Counted from the first letter of the stretch, positions 9,316-18,134 are shown. The stretch: 64,000 bases of DNA from Candidatus Omnitrophota bacterium (GCA_029261035.1 JAJDCD010000023.1:491126-555125), one strand, 5' to 3'. Notes: generated by a model from the letters alone, not told the origin. Numbers and translations are program-made.

Positions 9316-9627
9316 ATGAAGATTTGCCCCTATTGTGCAGAAGAAATTCAAGATGCAGCAATTAAGTGTAAACATTGCGGCGAATTTCTTGTCGAACAGA
9401 AGGCGGAGCCCTGGTATTTTAAGACGCATTATTTAATTTTGGGCTTTCTGTTTGTGGGCCCCTTTGCTTTACCCTTCCTTTGGCTTAACCCTAGATACTC
9501 TCGCATCAAGAAAGTCATTGTTACGTGTATTGTTCTTGCGCTAAGTTTTGTCTTGGGAAAAGCTGTTTATGGCGCTGCAATCGTGATTGTGGATTTCTAC
9601 AGATTATTTTTCTCTCAAGGTTATTAA
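9316..9627 (+). CDS. Small zinc-ribbon membrane protein
   Basis: 103-aa protein. The N-terminus holds a zinc ribbon, CPYC at residues 4-7 and CKHC at about 18-21. It is followed by two hydrophobic segments: about 35-55, then about 65-92 after the basic stretch RYSRIKK. This arrangement (zinc ribbon plus TM) is common in small bacterial membrane proteins whose function is unknown. The ribosome site is AAAGAGG just upstream. The next gene starts 7 bp after its stop, so the two probably share a transcript. Confidence 0.7.
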   Translation: MKICPYCAEEIQDAAIKCKHCGEFLVEQKAEPWYFKTHYLILGFLFVGPFALPFLWLNPRYSRIKKVIVTCIVLALSFVLGKAVYGAAIVIVDFYRLFFSQGY

Positions 9628-9634
9628 TGTCATT

Positions 9635-10354
9635 ATGAAGCAAAAAGAATTAACTTATGAAAATAAAACTTGTACGTATGACTTGCTTTACCAGAATCGC
9701 AAAACGCTCACTTTGACGGTTTATCCCGACAACAAAATCGTAGTAAAATCACCTCACTTTGTAAGTCAGAAATATATCGTTCAATTTTTGAAAATAAAAT
9801 GGCCTTGGATTACTAAAAAATTAAATTCTTTCAACGAAGCAAAGCGGGTAAGAAAAGAAAAACGCTTTGTTTCCGGAGAAACTTTTTTGTATCTAGGGCA
9901 GAGTTATGAGATTGCTATCAAGCAAGCCAAAGAAAATAAGGTAATTTTAGAAAGTGGAAAAATTTGGGCGTTTACTAAAAAAGATCCTGTGGATGAAAAG
10001 CATAATCGGCGCTTGATTAATGAATGGTATAAGGCTAAGGCTGAAGAGGTTTTGGGAGAACGGTTTGATATCTTATTCAAAGCGTTTGATTATAGTGAGA
10101 AACCTAAATTACGGATTCGTAGTATGAAGACGCTCTGGGGTAGTTGCTCAAAAAAAGGAAGTGTTACATTAAATTTAAAACTGATTCAGATGCCAGAGAG
10201 TTGCATTGATTATGTGATTATGCATGAGCTGTGTCATCTTAAAGAGCATAATCATAGCGCGAAGTATTACAAAGTTTTAACTGAAGTAATGCCAGATTGG
10301 AAAATTAGAAAAAAACATTTAATGGCTTTAGGCACGGATGTTATAAGGACTTAA
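9635..10354 (+). CDS. YgjP-like metallopeptidase-domain protein (DUF45, M48-like)
   Basis: 239-aa protein of the YgjP/DUF45 family. The zincin motif HELCH lies in YVIMHELCHLKEHNHSAKYY near residue 190, preceded by the family hallmark TLWGSCSKKGSVTLN. The N-terminal half is the usual beta-rich part (TLTVYPDNKIVVKSP) and a coiled region. The start ATG at 9635 is preferred over 9587, which would overlap the preceding gene. There is no signal peptide, so it is probably cytoplasmic. A protease fold is clear; the substrate is unknown. A terminator follows 16 bp after its stop. Confidence 0.85.
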   Translation: MKQKELTYENKTCTYDLLYQNRKTLTLTVYPDNKIVVKSPHFVSQKYIVQFLKIKWPWITKKLNSFNEAKRVRKEKRFVSGETFLYLGQSYEIAIKQAKENKVILESGKIWAFTKKDPVDEKHNRRLINEWYKAKAEEVLGERFDILFKAFDYSEKPKLRIRSMKTLWGSCSKKGSVTLNLKLIQMPESCIDYVIMHELCHLKEHNHSAKYYKVLTEVMPDWKIRKKHLMALGTDVIRT

Positions 10355-10370
10355 TCACAGACATTAAAAA

Positions 10371-10402
10371 AGCCGAACCACAGAAGTGCGATTCGGCTTT
10401 TT
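10371..10402 (+). terminator. Rho-independent terminator, GCCGAA type
   Basis: The stem AGCCGAA pairs with TTCGGCT and is followed by TTTTTG. It lies directly after the YgjP-like gene. The same GCCGAA/TTCGGC stem ends two other transcripts in the window (30650 and 32356). Confidence 0.8.
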
Positions 10403-10452
10403 GTTTTATTCTATTCAACTTAAAACTGATTCGGATGTCAGGAAAGTTTTTA

Positions 10453-10560
10453 TTACTTTCCTTTGCGCTTTTCTTGCTTAGCTTTGCGTTTTTCCATCAG
10501 AGAACGCTTTGGACTTTTTTTTGGCCCGCTTTTTTCTTTTCCTTTGTCTTGTTTTCCCAT
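10453..10560 (-). CDS. 35-aa very basic small protein
   Basis: Reverse-strand ORF of 35 codons starting MGKQDKGKEK and ending KRKGK, with about 16 Lys/Arg residues and no hydrophobic stretch. AAGGAG lies about 6 nt before its ATG, one of the best ribosome sites in the window, and the space between the YgjP terminator and the next gene is otherwise empty. The MGK(x)DKxK start loosely recalls the tiny ribosomal protein bTHX, but the rest does not match well, so I do not assign it. A nucleic-acid or ribosome association is likely from composition alone. Homologues with the same length would confirm it. Confidence 0.6.
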   Translation of the reverse strand: MGKQDKGKEKSGPKKSPKRSLMEKRKAKQEKRKGK

Positions 10561-10729
10561 GAGAACTCCTTATTCCTTTGTGTTAATAAATAATTGTAAG
10601 TGCTAAACGATTACACTATTATGAGGCTTTCTTAATAGAAAGTACAGTTTGTAGTTAATGGAAGGTTGCTAAAAGGGTGTCTTTAGCCCAATTTTAACAG
10701 ACCTCATTAGGTGGGACTTGAGAATAAGT

Positions 10730-11116
10730 ATGAAGCATGAAAATTATTTTAATTCTTTAAAGGAAGTAGCTCGAATTATTCTATCTTGTTTGTTTCTGTT
10801 GGCAGGGACGCTTCACTTTGTTTATCCCGATAATTTCCTTTCGATTATGCCTCCTTTACTGCCTGCACCCATAGTTTTTGTCTATCTTAGTGGTTTTTTT
10901 GAACTGTTAGGTGGGGCAGGGCTCCTTATTGTTCGGTTTCGAAAAATAGCGGCTTATGGCCTGATTGTCTTATTGATTGCTGTGTTGCCTGCAAATATAT
11001 ATATGGCGGTGGAGAACGTGCAAGTGGGTGGGATTCTGGGAAACCCTATAGTTCAGTGGCTTCGAATTCCCTTTCAAGCAGTTCTTATTGCTTGGGTTTA
11101 CGGAATCAAGGATTAA
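10730..11116 (+). CDS. DoxX-like membrane protein
   Basis: 128-aa protein with four predicted membrane helices. The DoxX signature is visible: RIILSCLFLLAGTLHFVYPDNF in helix 1 and LSGFFELLGGAGLL in helix 2, then YGLIVLLIAVLPANIYMA. A TTG start at 10718 would add four residues; the ATG at 10730 is used here, but the only purine-rich site (AGGTGGGA, 10709-10716) does not decide between them. Family members are found in respiratory or thiol-redox contexts, with no single reaction known. It is convergent with the next gene, with 25 bp between stops. Confidence 0.8.
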   Translation: MKHENYFNSLKEVARIILSCLFLLAGTLHFVYPDNFLSIMPPLLPAPIVFVYLSGFFELLGGAGLLIVRFRKIAAYGLIVLLIAVLPANIYMAVENVQVGGILGNPIVQWLRIPFQAVLIAWVYGIKD

Positions 11117-11141
11117 CAATCTTAGGGGTTTGATACAGGAG

Positions 11142-11813
11142 CTAAATTGCTATCCTAGCGCTATTGATAACCGTTTGAATATCCATTTCGTCTTGAGTTT
11201 TAAATGCGCCGTTGCGGTTCGCTATAACTGTTAAGTCAATCGTTCGGTCTGTCCGCCAAAAAGAATAGACATCGTATCGAGCCAAGTAAGTATACCCCTC
11301 TAAATAAATTTGTGTATCATAGGTGACATGTGCGCAGGGAGTTCCGTTAAGTTCTGTTTCTGTAACAGGCTTTATAATGTCTGTAGGGGTCATGTTTTGC
11401 ACAAATTGTATGTAACCTTGTAAATGCTCTATTGCGGATTGAGGAGGGCTCTTTATATTTGTGAGGGATCGTGTTGTGATTTGCGCGGCTGGAAGAGCAG
11501 GGCTTTTGACGCTCATTCGGATGAGGATAGCTTTCTCGCTTCCTTCTCGATCTAATTTCTGTATGTACTCCTTAGGAAGATCCAGAACCATACTGGCTAA
11601 CTCTTGAGCTGTTTCACGAGCCTGTTCAATGACTTCTCCTGAAATTGCATGTTTCCAGGTGTGGGGAATTTTAACAGATATTCCTAACTCCTCATTGGTA
11701 TAGGTGCTTGCCAGGTCTTCGGCGGTTAAATCGTTAGCTTCAACTCTGTTTGGCTGAATCATGAGGATGCTGAAAAGAAACCCAGTTAGAAAAACACTAC
11801 GAAGAAACATCAT
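11142..11813 (-). CDS. Secreted protein of unknown function (PsbP/DUF1795-like fold possible)
   Basis: 223-aa protein with a signal peptide (hydrophobic to about residue 20, then NRVEAND). After it comes YTNEELGISVKIPHTWKHA, the type of opening seen in PsbP-like and DUF1795-like alpha/beta domains that start with G-F-S-I-x-I-P-x-x-W. The remainder has a Thr/Pro-rich middle and a final beta-rich part (HVTYDTQIYLEGYTYLARYDVYSFW). No catalytic motif is seen. The resemblance is only in the opening motif, so the fold is a suggestion. AGGAG lies about 13 nt upstream of the ATG. Confidence 0.6.
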   Translation of the reverse strand: MMFLRSVFLTGFLFSILMIQPNRVEANDLTAEDLASTYTNEELGISVKIPHTWKHAISGEVIEQARETAQELASMVLDLPKEYIQKLDREGSEKAILIRMSVKSPALPAAQITTRSLTNIKSPPQSAIEHLQGYIQFVQNMTPTDIIKPVTETELNGTPCAHVTYDTQIYLEGYTYLARYDVYSFWRTDRTIDLTVIANRNGAFKTQDEMDIQTVINSARIAI

Positions 11814-11962
11814 ATCCCTATTCTCCTGAATGCAGAAAGTTAACGTGTTTACTACAAGTACATTGTATCATTTTTTTAGAAACAGGAGGAGTTAGTAACA
11901 TTGCCATGCTAAAATAGCTTTTTTATGGGTATCAAAGCTGAAGAGAGTGAACGGATTGGTTT

Positions 11963-13507
11963 ATGGAAAAAACATCAGAAGATAATTTTTTGGAGAAAGC
12001 TAAAGAGTGCGTTTCCTTTCTTAATTCCTTATTGGAGCATCCAGAGTTATTGGGGCATCTTAAGGAAGAAGAAAGAATCGAGTTGATGAAAGTAGCGGGA
12101 CGCATTTCTCGACCGAGTCGTGATGAGCTTCGTGAACAGACGCGTGCGGTTAAGAAAAGCCGTCGCCAAAAGCGTGTTAAGAATGAGCGGGAAGTGCGCG
12201 CCGCAACGGGTATTCGTAGTGCTCGTGAAGCAGCAGTTTTTGAAGCCCCAGCGCAATTATTGGGGGTGGATGCCAGTGCTTTGGTTAAGGACTTTGAGCT
12301 TGAGTCTCCACGCAATTGTTATGTCTGTCATGCAGAGTATACCAAGCTTCATTTTTTCTACGATTCGATGTGTCAAAAATGTGCAGAATTTAATTATAAG
12401 AAGCGTTTTCAAACAGCAGATTTGTCAGGACAGGTGGCTTTAATTACAGGGTCGCGTTTAAAAATAGGGTATCAGGCGACGTTGATGATGTTGCGAGCAG
12501 GTGCAACTGTGATTGCGACAACACGTTTTCCAATTGACTCTGCAATGCGGTATGCTCGTGAAAAAGACTTTGAACAGTGGAAAGACCGTCTTCATGTTTA
12601 TGGTCTTGATTTAAGACACACGCCAAGCGTCGAAATTTTTTGTCATTATATTCAAGGTCAGTATGATCGTTTGGATATTTTAATTAATAATGCAGCGCAA
12701 ACTGTGAGACGTCCTCCAGGGTTTTATACGCATTTAATACAGAATGAAAAATTAGCTATATCAGATCTTCCAAATGAGACTCAGAAACTACTCCATGATT
12801 ATGATGAATGTAAAAAGCAGCTTGTTTCTTATTCCTCAACAAACCTTCAAAAAGAAGAAGCCTTAACAGTAAACTGGATTGGAAAAGCTCCTGGGGTTGG
12901 GTTGCGTGCTTCAGCAGCTCTTTCTCAAATTCCTTATGCTTATGATCATTCTCTTAAAACAGAAGAAGTTTTTCCTGAAGGGCAGCTAGATGTTGATTTG
13001 CAACAAGTTGATTTGCGCAAAACAAACAGTTGGCGTTTGAGATTAGGAGAGATAGAAACTTCCGAAATGTTTGAACTTCAATTAGTAAATGCGATTGCTC
13101 CTTTTGTGTTATGTAATAAATTGGAACCCATGATGAGACGAGATTTCACTGCAAAAAAACATATGGTTAATGTGACGGCAATGGAAGGAAAGTTTCATCG
13201 ATTTAAAAAAGCAGACCGTCATCCTCATACGAATATGGCAAAGGCGGCATTGAATATGTTGACGCACACTTCCTCAGGTAGTTTGGTTAAAGAAGGTATT
13301 TATATGAATGCCGTGGATACGGGCTGGGTCACAGACGAAGATCCTGCTCATCTTTCTCAACACAAACAAAAGGTTCATGATTTTCAGCCGCCGCTGGATA
13401 TTGTGGATGGGGCAGCACGTGTGTGCGACCCCTTTTTTGATGGAATTAATACGGGTAAGCATTGGTGTGGAAAGTTCTTGAAAGATTATTTTCCTATTGA
13501 TTGGTAA
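11963..13507 (+). CDS. Atypical SDR oxidoreductase with N-terminal zinc-binding extension
   Basis: 514-aa protein. Residues 1-115 are helical and charged. Residues 119-140 carry two CxxC pairs (CYVC and CQKC), a likely zinc site. From about residue 150 a Rossmann short-chain dehydrogenase begins: [14 protein letters not shown] (cofactor loop), [24 protein letters not shown]. The usual catalytic Ser and Tyr are not in place: the segment is NVTAMEGKF, then [11 protein letters not shown], where Thr stands at the Tyr of YxxxK. An insertion of about 100 residues lies between NNAAQ and the catalytic region. The fold is certain; the reaction is unknown, and the changed residues may mean different chemistry. 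Confidence 0.8.
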   Translation: MEKTSEDNFLEKAKECVSFLNSLLEHPELLGHLKEEERIELMKVAGRISRPSRDELREQTRAVKKSRRQKRVKNEREVRAATGIRSAREAAVFEAPAQLLGVDASALVKDFELESPRNCYVCHAEYTKLHFFYDSMCQKCAEFNYKKRFQTADLSGQVALITGSRLKIGYQATLMMLRAGATVIATTRFPIDSAMRYAREKDFEQWKDRLHVYGLDLRHTPSVEIFCHYIQGQYDRLDILINNAAQTVRRPPGFYTHLIQNEKLAISDLPNETQKLLHDYDECKKQLVSYSSTNLQKEEALTVNWIGKAPGVGLRASAALSQIPYAYDHSLKTEEVFPEGQLDVDLQQVDLRKTNSWRLRLGEIETSEMFELQLVNAIAPFVLCNKLEPMMRRDFTAKKHMVNVTAMEGKFHRFKKADRHPHTNMAKAALNMLTHTSSGSLVKEGIYMNAVDTGWVTDEDPAHLSQHKQKVHDFQPPLDIVDGAARVCDPFFDGINTGKHWCGKFLKDYFPIDW

Positions 13508-13583
13508 GGTTAAGATTTTCCGAAAAAGAGAATCCCTAACACATTATAAATAAAAGGTTTAAGAAGTATTTAGGTTTAAGGGG

Positions 13584-13612
13584 TTGCTTTGTGGTGAAAT
13601 AAAGGGTAATGT
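13584..13612 (+). promoter_or_regulatory. Candidate sigma-70 promoter for desaturase gene
   Basis: TTGCTT (13584-13589), a 17-bp spacer and TAATGT (13607-13612). It would start a leader of about 80 nt that contains the hairpin at 13648. A second -10-like TATAGT lies at 13625. This is a pattern match only. Confidence 0.35.
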
Positions 13613-13647
13613 TAGACTGTTGTTATAGTATAGAAAACAGTACAGGC

Positions 13648-13688
13648 CGTAAGGGACATACTTTTCACCTTACGGTTTTTTGTTTTTA
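13648..13688 (+). terminator. Terminator-like hairpin immediately upstream of desaturase ribosome site
   Basis: Perfect 8-bp stem CCGTAAGG/CCTTACGG with a 13-nt loop, then TTTTTTGTTTTT. It ends only a few bases before the AAGAGGAAA ribosome site of the desaturase gene and lies 140 bp after the SDR stop. It may simply end the SDR transcript, or act as a leader attenuator. Confidence 0.7.
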
Positions 13689-13699
13689 AGAGGAAAATT

Positions 13700-14869
13700 A
13701 TGAAAAATGTTAAGTATACAAAAGATAAAATTGTTTGGGTCAACCTTATATTCTTTTCGTTGACGACCTTAGTTGCCGTAATTGGCGGCCCAATATATTT
13801 GTACCATTACGGGATTTCGTTGTCTGAGGTTCTTTTAACGTTAGCTTTTATGGCGTTAACGGGACTTGGGATTACAATGGGTTATCACCGTTTGTTTTCT
13901 CATATTACATATAAGACGAATATTTTTTGGCAATTTATAGCTTTGTTTTTTGGTGGAGCAGCATTTGAACAGTCCGCTCTTCGCTGGTCCAGTCAGCATC
14001 GGGACCATCATCTACACGTAGATACAGACAAAGACCCCTACAATGTTAAAGAAGGTTTCTGGCACGCTCATATGTTATGGATGATTTTTGATAGTCATGT
14101 TCCTAATTATGATAATGCAAAAGATTTACAAAAAAGCCCACTTATTGTTCATCAAGATAAGCATTATTTTGTTTGGGCTGCTGTGGCTGGCATTTTGCTT
14201 CCCCTTGCTCTAGGAGCATTAATGGGGCATTTATTGGGAGCCTTTATATTTAGTGTTTGTTTTAGAATATTTTTTGTGCATCAAGCTACTTTCTGTATCA
14301 ATTCTGTTTGTCATTGGTTTGGAAAGCCAACGTACGATATTTATGCTTCAGCAAAAGATCATTGGTTCGTTGCTTTGTTGAGTTATGGTGAAGGTTATCA
14401 TAATTTCCATCATCGTTTTCCAGCAGATTACCGTAACGGTATTCGTTGGTATCATTGGGACCCTAGCAAATGGTTTATTGCTTTGTTTAGTCGTTTGGGC
14501 TGGGCTTGGAATGTAAAAAAAGTTCCAGAATTTAGAATTTTAGAAGCAAGATTGGCTGCAGAGAAACAGAGGGTGAGTGATTGTTTAAAAGAACATGTAA
14601 GTAATCCTCGTGTAGACCAGGCTCTTCAAGCATTTCAGTTGCAGTATGAGAAACTTTTGCATAGTTTTACTGAATGGGAAAAAAGAGCAAAAGAATATCA
14701 GAAAGTACTTCAGACCGAATTTGCACATCACTCTGAAGGAGCTCAGAAAATAACGTTTGAGCAAGTACAGATAGCAAAAAAACGATTTGAAGAGTTACGA
14801 GAAAGCTGGAGAGAACTTCTTAGCATCAAACCGCTAGACCTTCCTAATCTACTTATCGCGCCTGTATAA
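13700..14869 (+). CDS. Delta-9-type acyl-CoA/acyl-lipid fatty acid desaturase with C-terminal coiled coil
   Basis: 389-aa membrane di-iron desaturase. The three His boxes are HRLFSH (about residues 67-72), HRDHH (about 104-108) and HNFHH (about 236-240). Four hydrophobic helices lie between them. This is the bacterial stearoyl-desaturase-like family, which makes monounsaturated acyl chains with O2. The last 100 residues are a charged coiled coil (from LEARLAAEKQRV onward) absent from the shorter paralogue at 21967, so this copy is an extended form. Ribosome site AAGAGGAAA. A terminator-like hairpin sits directly upstream. Confidence 0.92.
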   Translation: MKNVKYTKDKIVWVNLIFFSLTTLVAVIGGPIYLYHYGISLSEVLLTLAFMALTGLGITMGYHRLFSHITYKTNIFWQFIALFFGGAAFEQSALRWSSQHRDHHLHVDTDKDPYNVKEGFWHAHMLWMIFDSHVPNYDNAKDLQKSPLIVHQDKHYFVWAAVAGILLPLALGALMGHLLGAFIFSVCFRIFFVHQATFCINSVCHWFGKPTYDIYASAKDHWFVALLSYGEGYHNFHHRFPADYRNGIRWYHWDPSKWFIALFSRLGWAWNVKKVPEFRILEARLAAEKQRVSDCLKEHVSNPRVDQALQAFQLQYEKLLHSFTEWEKRAKEYQKVLQTEFAHHSEGAQKITFEQVQIAKKRFEELRESWRELLSIKPLDLPNLLIAPV

Positions 14870-14946
14870 GAAGGTTTTGCAAGTTTACTCTTTGCCGACC
14901 TATCGCAATTAAGATATTACAAAAATAAAAATAAGTGAGGATGAAA

Positions 14947-15285
14947 ATGAATAAACCGTTTAAAAAGAAAGACTCTACAGATAAAAAAAGAACCTTTTCA
15001 GCAGCTCCAAAAGGGGAACAAGACGTAAGTTATTTGATTAAGAAAGTGCAACAACAGCTGACTTTCTTAGAAAGAAAAATTGACACTTTAATTGAGCAAT
15101 CTTCAGGAAGGCCTTCTCGATCTTTTGATCGTTCTTCAAGTTTTGATAAGGGAAGACGCCCTAACAGAACTGGGGAAAGAAGCTTTTCGTCAGGCCGTTC
15201 TTTTAATAAAAAACCGGTTGATGGAAATCGAGCATATGCGCCAAGAAAAAAATCTTTTTCTCCACGTAAAAGAGATGATTCTTAA
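14947..15285 (+). CDS. Basic low-complexity protein with short coiled coil
   Basis: 112-aa protein. Residues 25-50 can form a coiled coil (YLIKKVQQQLTFLERKIDTLI). The remainder is rich in Arg, Ser, Phe and Lys (repeated R-S-F-D and R-S-F units), like RNA-binding tails. The overall plan recalls small Omnitrophota-type proteins in which a similar LE-KIDTL helix precedes a CxxC zinc ribbon; here no Cys is present. The ATG at 14947 is chosen because GTGAGG lies 6 nt upstream; GTG at 14935 would put the ribosome site inside the gene. Function unknown; nucleic-acid binding is an inference from composition. Confidence 0.65.
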   Translation: MNKPFKKKDSTDKKRTFSAAPKGEQDVSYLIKKVQQQLTFLERKIDTLIEQSSGRPSRSFDRSSSFDKGRRPNRTGERSFSSGRSFNKKPVDGNRAYAPRKKSFSPRKRDDS

Positions 15286-15334
15286 ATAATAATTACGATC
15301 TGCTCTTGATCTTTAAATTTATTTAGGTGAATGA

Positions 15335-15781
15335 ATGAATCCACACGAAACCTTTATGAATGCAGCTATTGATGAAGCGCGAAAAGGGCTAGCCGAAGGC
15401 GGTATCCCTATTGGTTCTGTATTGGTTAAGGGCGGCGAAATTATTGGGCGAGGACATAATCAACGAGTCCAAAAAAAGTCTATAGTACTTCACGCAGAAA
15501 TGGATTGCTTGGAAAATGCAGGCCGTCTTAAGGTAAATGATTACGAACAATGTGTGATTTATTCAACACTTTCTCCATGTGATATGTGCACAGGCACAAT
15601 CCTTCTTTATAAAATCCCAACAGTTGTGATTGGCGAAAATAAAACGTTCAAAGGCCCTGAAGAATACTCCCAAAATCGAGGGGTTCAGCTCATTAACCTT
15701 GAATCTGAAGAGTGCAAGCAGCTGATGCGTGAGTTTATCCAAGCGCATCCAGAGCTGTGGAACGAAGATATAGGTATTTAA
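15335..15781 (+). CDS. Cytosine deaminase, yeast FCY1-like (CDA fold)
   Basis: 148-aa zinc-dependent nucleoside/base deaminase. The metal and proton-shuttle motif HAE is in SIVLHAEMDCLENAGR (about residues 50-65) and the second motif is TLSPCDMCTG (about 85-94). It follows yeast cytosine deaminase along its whole length: EGGIPIG near the start, GRGHNQRVQK, LENAGRL, LSPCDMCTG, VVIGENKTFKG and the C-terminal EDIG. That ending and the CDMCTG form are diagnostic of FCY1 rather than TadA or CMP deaminase. The expected reaction is cytosine to uracil plus ammonia (pyrimidine salvage). Two ATGs are present (15331, 15335); only the second is in frame. Ribosome site AGGTGA. Confidence 0.82.
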   Translation: MNPHETFMNAAIDEARKGLAEGGIPIGSVLVKGGEIIGRGHNQRVQKKSIVLHAEMDCLENAGRLKVNDYEQCVIYSTLSPCDMCTGTILLYKIPTVVIGENKTFKGPEEYSQNRGVQLINLESEECKQLMREFIQAHPELWNEDIGI

Positions 15782-15822
15782 TCTTTAATAAAATAGAATT
15801 TGTTTAACATTACGAAGGAAAT

Positions 15823-17301
15823 TTGAAGAAACCAATGAGTGAACCTTGTCAGTTATCTGAAGAAGATTATAAAAAAGGGCTTCGTGCAGTTATTATGGAT
15901 GGTGTTATGTCCCATTTAATGACTGTACTCACGGGAGGCGTTTTTTTAGTGGGGATGGGGTTAAAGTTAGGAGCTTCTAACTTTCAGATTGGATTATTAG
16001 CCGCTGTTCCTGCCTTAACACAGTTGATTCAGTTGCCGGCTATTTACTTAGTAGAAAAAATTAGAAAGAGGCGATGGATTACTGTTACAGCAGCTTTGGT
16101 GAGTCGATTTGCATGGCTTTTTGTAGCGCTTATTCCTTTTCTCTTTTCTGCCTCTTTAGGTTTGGGACTTTTAATTGGGTGTTTGTTTTTTCATTTTATG
16201 GTTGGGGGAATCGCAAGCTGTTCTTGGCATTCTTGGATGAGGGATTTTGTTCCTGAACATCAAATGGGATCTTTTTTTTCAAACCGGTTACGAATAGCTA
16301 CGATGTTGGGAGTTGTCTTTAGTTTTTTAGCAGGATTTTTTATAGACTGGTGGAAAGTTAGATTTCCGGAATTTGAACTTTACGGTTATTCATTTCTTTT
16401 TGCTTTGGGTTTTGTTGTTGGTCTTTTAGGGGTTGTGTTTTTACGTAAAATTCCTGATGTTCCCATGGCTTTGGATAGGAGAAAATTTTTAGATGTTTTA
16501 TCTCGACCACTAAAAGATAAAAATTTTAGGAAATTACTTATCTTTTTGGGGTCGTGGAGTTTTGCTATAAATTTAGCAGCGCCTTTTTTTACTGTATATA
16601 TGCTCAAACGTATTGGTTTAGGAATGTCTATGGTTGTAGGGCTTAGTATCTTAAGCCAAATTTTCAATTTTTCATTTTTAACTTTGTGGGGGAAATGGAC
16701 GGACCATTACAGTAATAAATCTGTTCTCCAAGTGTCATGCCCCTTGTTTATGGTCTGTGTGCTGGCGTGGACTTTTACAACGATGCCGGAAGCGCATTTT
16801 TTAACTTTTCCGTTGATTGTTCTGATTCACGCGATTATGGGGATTGCTATGGCGGGCATTGCCATTGCAAGCGGTAATATAGGGCTAAAGCTTGCTCCTA
16901 AAGGACAGGCAACTGCGTATCTTGCAGCAGGGACATTAGTGAACTCTATTGCTGCAGGAATTGCTCCAATTTTAGGAGGAAGTTTTGCTGATTTTTTTGC
17001 AGTATGCAACTTGTCTTTAAATGTGAAGTGGAGTAGCCCTAACAAGGTTTTTATTTTTGATACAATTAATATCAATCATTGGGATTTCTTTTTTATTTTT
17101 TCTTTTGTTGTCGGATTGTATTCTTTACACAGGCTATCTCTGATCGATGAGCATGGTGAAGTGGGTGAAAAAGTAGTACTTAAAGAATTGGTAGAGAGCA
17201 TTAAAAGCCCTATTCGCAGCATGTCGTCCATAGCAGGTGTTTTCGAAGTGCTCTCATATCCATTCTCGTTTATCGTTAAACGAAACCCTCTAAAAAAATA
17301 G
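15823..17301 (+). CDS. Major facilitator superfamily transporter
   Basis: 492-aa membrane protein with 12 predicted helices. The first hydrophobic pair is followed by the basic loop KIRKRRW, the usual MFS loop after helix 2, and there is a long middle loop (about residues 215-240). The substrate is unknown. The C-terminal 60 residues after the last helix are cytoplasmic. A TTG at 15823 and an ATG at 15835 are both possible; the only ribosome site, GAAGGA at 15814-15819, is too near the first and too far from the second, so the start is uncertain by four residues. It follows the cytosine deaminase by 40 bp, so a base or nucleoside transporter is conceivable (inference). Confidence 0.8.
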   Translation: MKKPMSEPCQLSEEDYKKGLRAVIMDGVMSHLMTVLTGGVFLVGMGLKLGASNFQIGLLAAVPALTQLIQLPAIYLVEKIRKRRWITVTAALVSRFAWLFVALIPFLFSASLGLGLLIGCLFFHFMVGGIASCSWHSWMRDFVPEHQMGSFFSNRLRIATMLGVVFSFLAGFFIDWWKVRFPEFELYGYSFLFALGFVVGLLGVVFLRKIPDVPMALDRRKFLDVLSRPLKDKNFRKLLIFLGSWSFAINLAAPFFTVYMLKRIGLGMSMVVGLSILSQIFNFSFLTLWGKWTDHYSNKSVLQVSCPLFMVCVLAWTFTTMPEAHFLTFPLIVLIHAIMGIAMAGIAIASGNIGLKLAPKGQATAYLAAGTLVNSIAAGIAPILGGSFADFFAVCNLSLNVKWSSPNKVFIFDTININHWDFFFIFSFVVGLYSLHRLSLIDEHGEVGEKVVLKELVESIKSPIRSMSSIAGVFEVLSYPFSFIVKRNPLKK

Positions 17302-17496
17302 AAATTAACCCTCTCTTGTATATTTCAATTATTGAACTATTCTCAAAAAATTTTGAGCAGTGTGCGCTTTTACAAATTCAGTATGTCAATAATAGTTAAT
17401 TCCCCTGAGGAGGGAACTATTCCTCTAAAGGTATTGTCTAAGTATTTGAGGTGTAAATTGAGCTTATTTGACAATTTAAATCGGGGGGATGGTGTC

Positions 17497-18123
17497 ATGG
17501 GTTATTCGGAAAAAAGAATTTTAACGATTTTTATTTTTGGGCTTTCATTTTTAGTGCTTTCAGGACAAATCAGTCAAGCTCATGCGAGCTATGGGCATTA
17601 TAAGTCTTATCATAAAGACTACCGAAGTTATAATAAAAATCATTATAATCACACCTATTACGATTCTTACAGGCCTTATTACAGGAGAAACTCTAGTTTT
17701 GTTCGTGTCAATTTAGGGTTTGGGGATAGTTGTTATTACTCGCAAGGTAACTTTTATCGATATCGCAACGGTTCTTACCGTAATATCCATGCGCCTTACG
17801 GAGCGACTGTTCGAAGATTGCCTTTTGGGTATAAAAAAGTTTATATTCATGGGGAGCCTTATTATTCTTACAAAGAAACTTATTACACTAAACAGCCTGA
17901 AGGGTATACTGTTGTAGATATATCCAGAGAGGTTGAGAGAGCGGATAAAGATTATTTAGGAGCTCCTAGCGAAACGCATATTGTAAATGTACCTAATAAG
18001 AATGGAAGTTATACTCCGGTTAAGATCAAAAGATATGGAGATACTTATGTGGGGCCAAACGGAGAGTATTACAACGAAGCTCCCACGATTGACCAATTAA
18101 AACGTTTTTATTCTAAAAGTTAA
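17497..18123 (+). CDS. DUF6515-family secreted Tyr/His-rich protein
   Basis: 208-aa protein. The signal peptide covers roughly the first 28 residues and ends ISQAHAS. Next is a stretch rich in Tyr, His, Lys and Ser (YGHYKSYHKDYRSYNKN). From about residue 105 the DUF6515 pattern is clear: VRRLPFGYKKVYIHGEPYYSYKETYYTK and EGYTVVD. The frame is open back to 17332, but the ATG at 17497 begins the signal peptide and has a G-rich ribosome site (GGGGGGAUGG) upstream. The His/Tyr-rich part may bind metal. Only 11 bp separate it from the sigma factor gene, so it is the first gene of the envelope-stress operon. Function unknown. Confidence 0.75.
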   Translation: MGYSEKRILTIFIFGLSFLVLSGQISQAHASYGHYKSYHKDYRSYNKNHYNHTYYDSYRPYYRRNSSFVRVNLGFGDSCYYSQGNFYRYRNGSYRNIHAPYGATVRRLPFGYKKVYIHGEPYYSYKETYYTKQPEGYTVVDISREVERADKDYLGAPSETHIVNVPNKNGSYTPVKIKRYGDTYVGPNGEYYNEAPTIDQLKRFYSKS

Positions 18124-18134
18124 ATGTGAGTGTT

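Noticed and set aside
17332-17496. N-terminal extension of the DUF6515 gene
   Set aside because: It would place 55 charged residues before a clear signal peptide; the ATG at 17497 has its own ribosome site.
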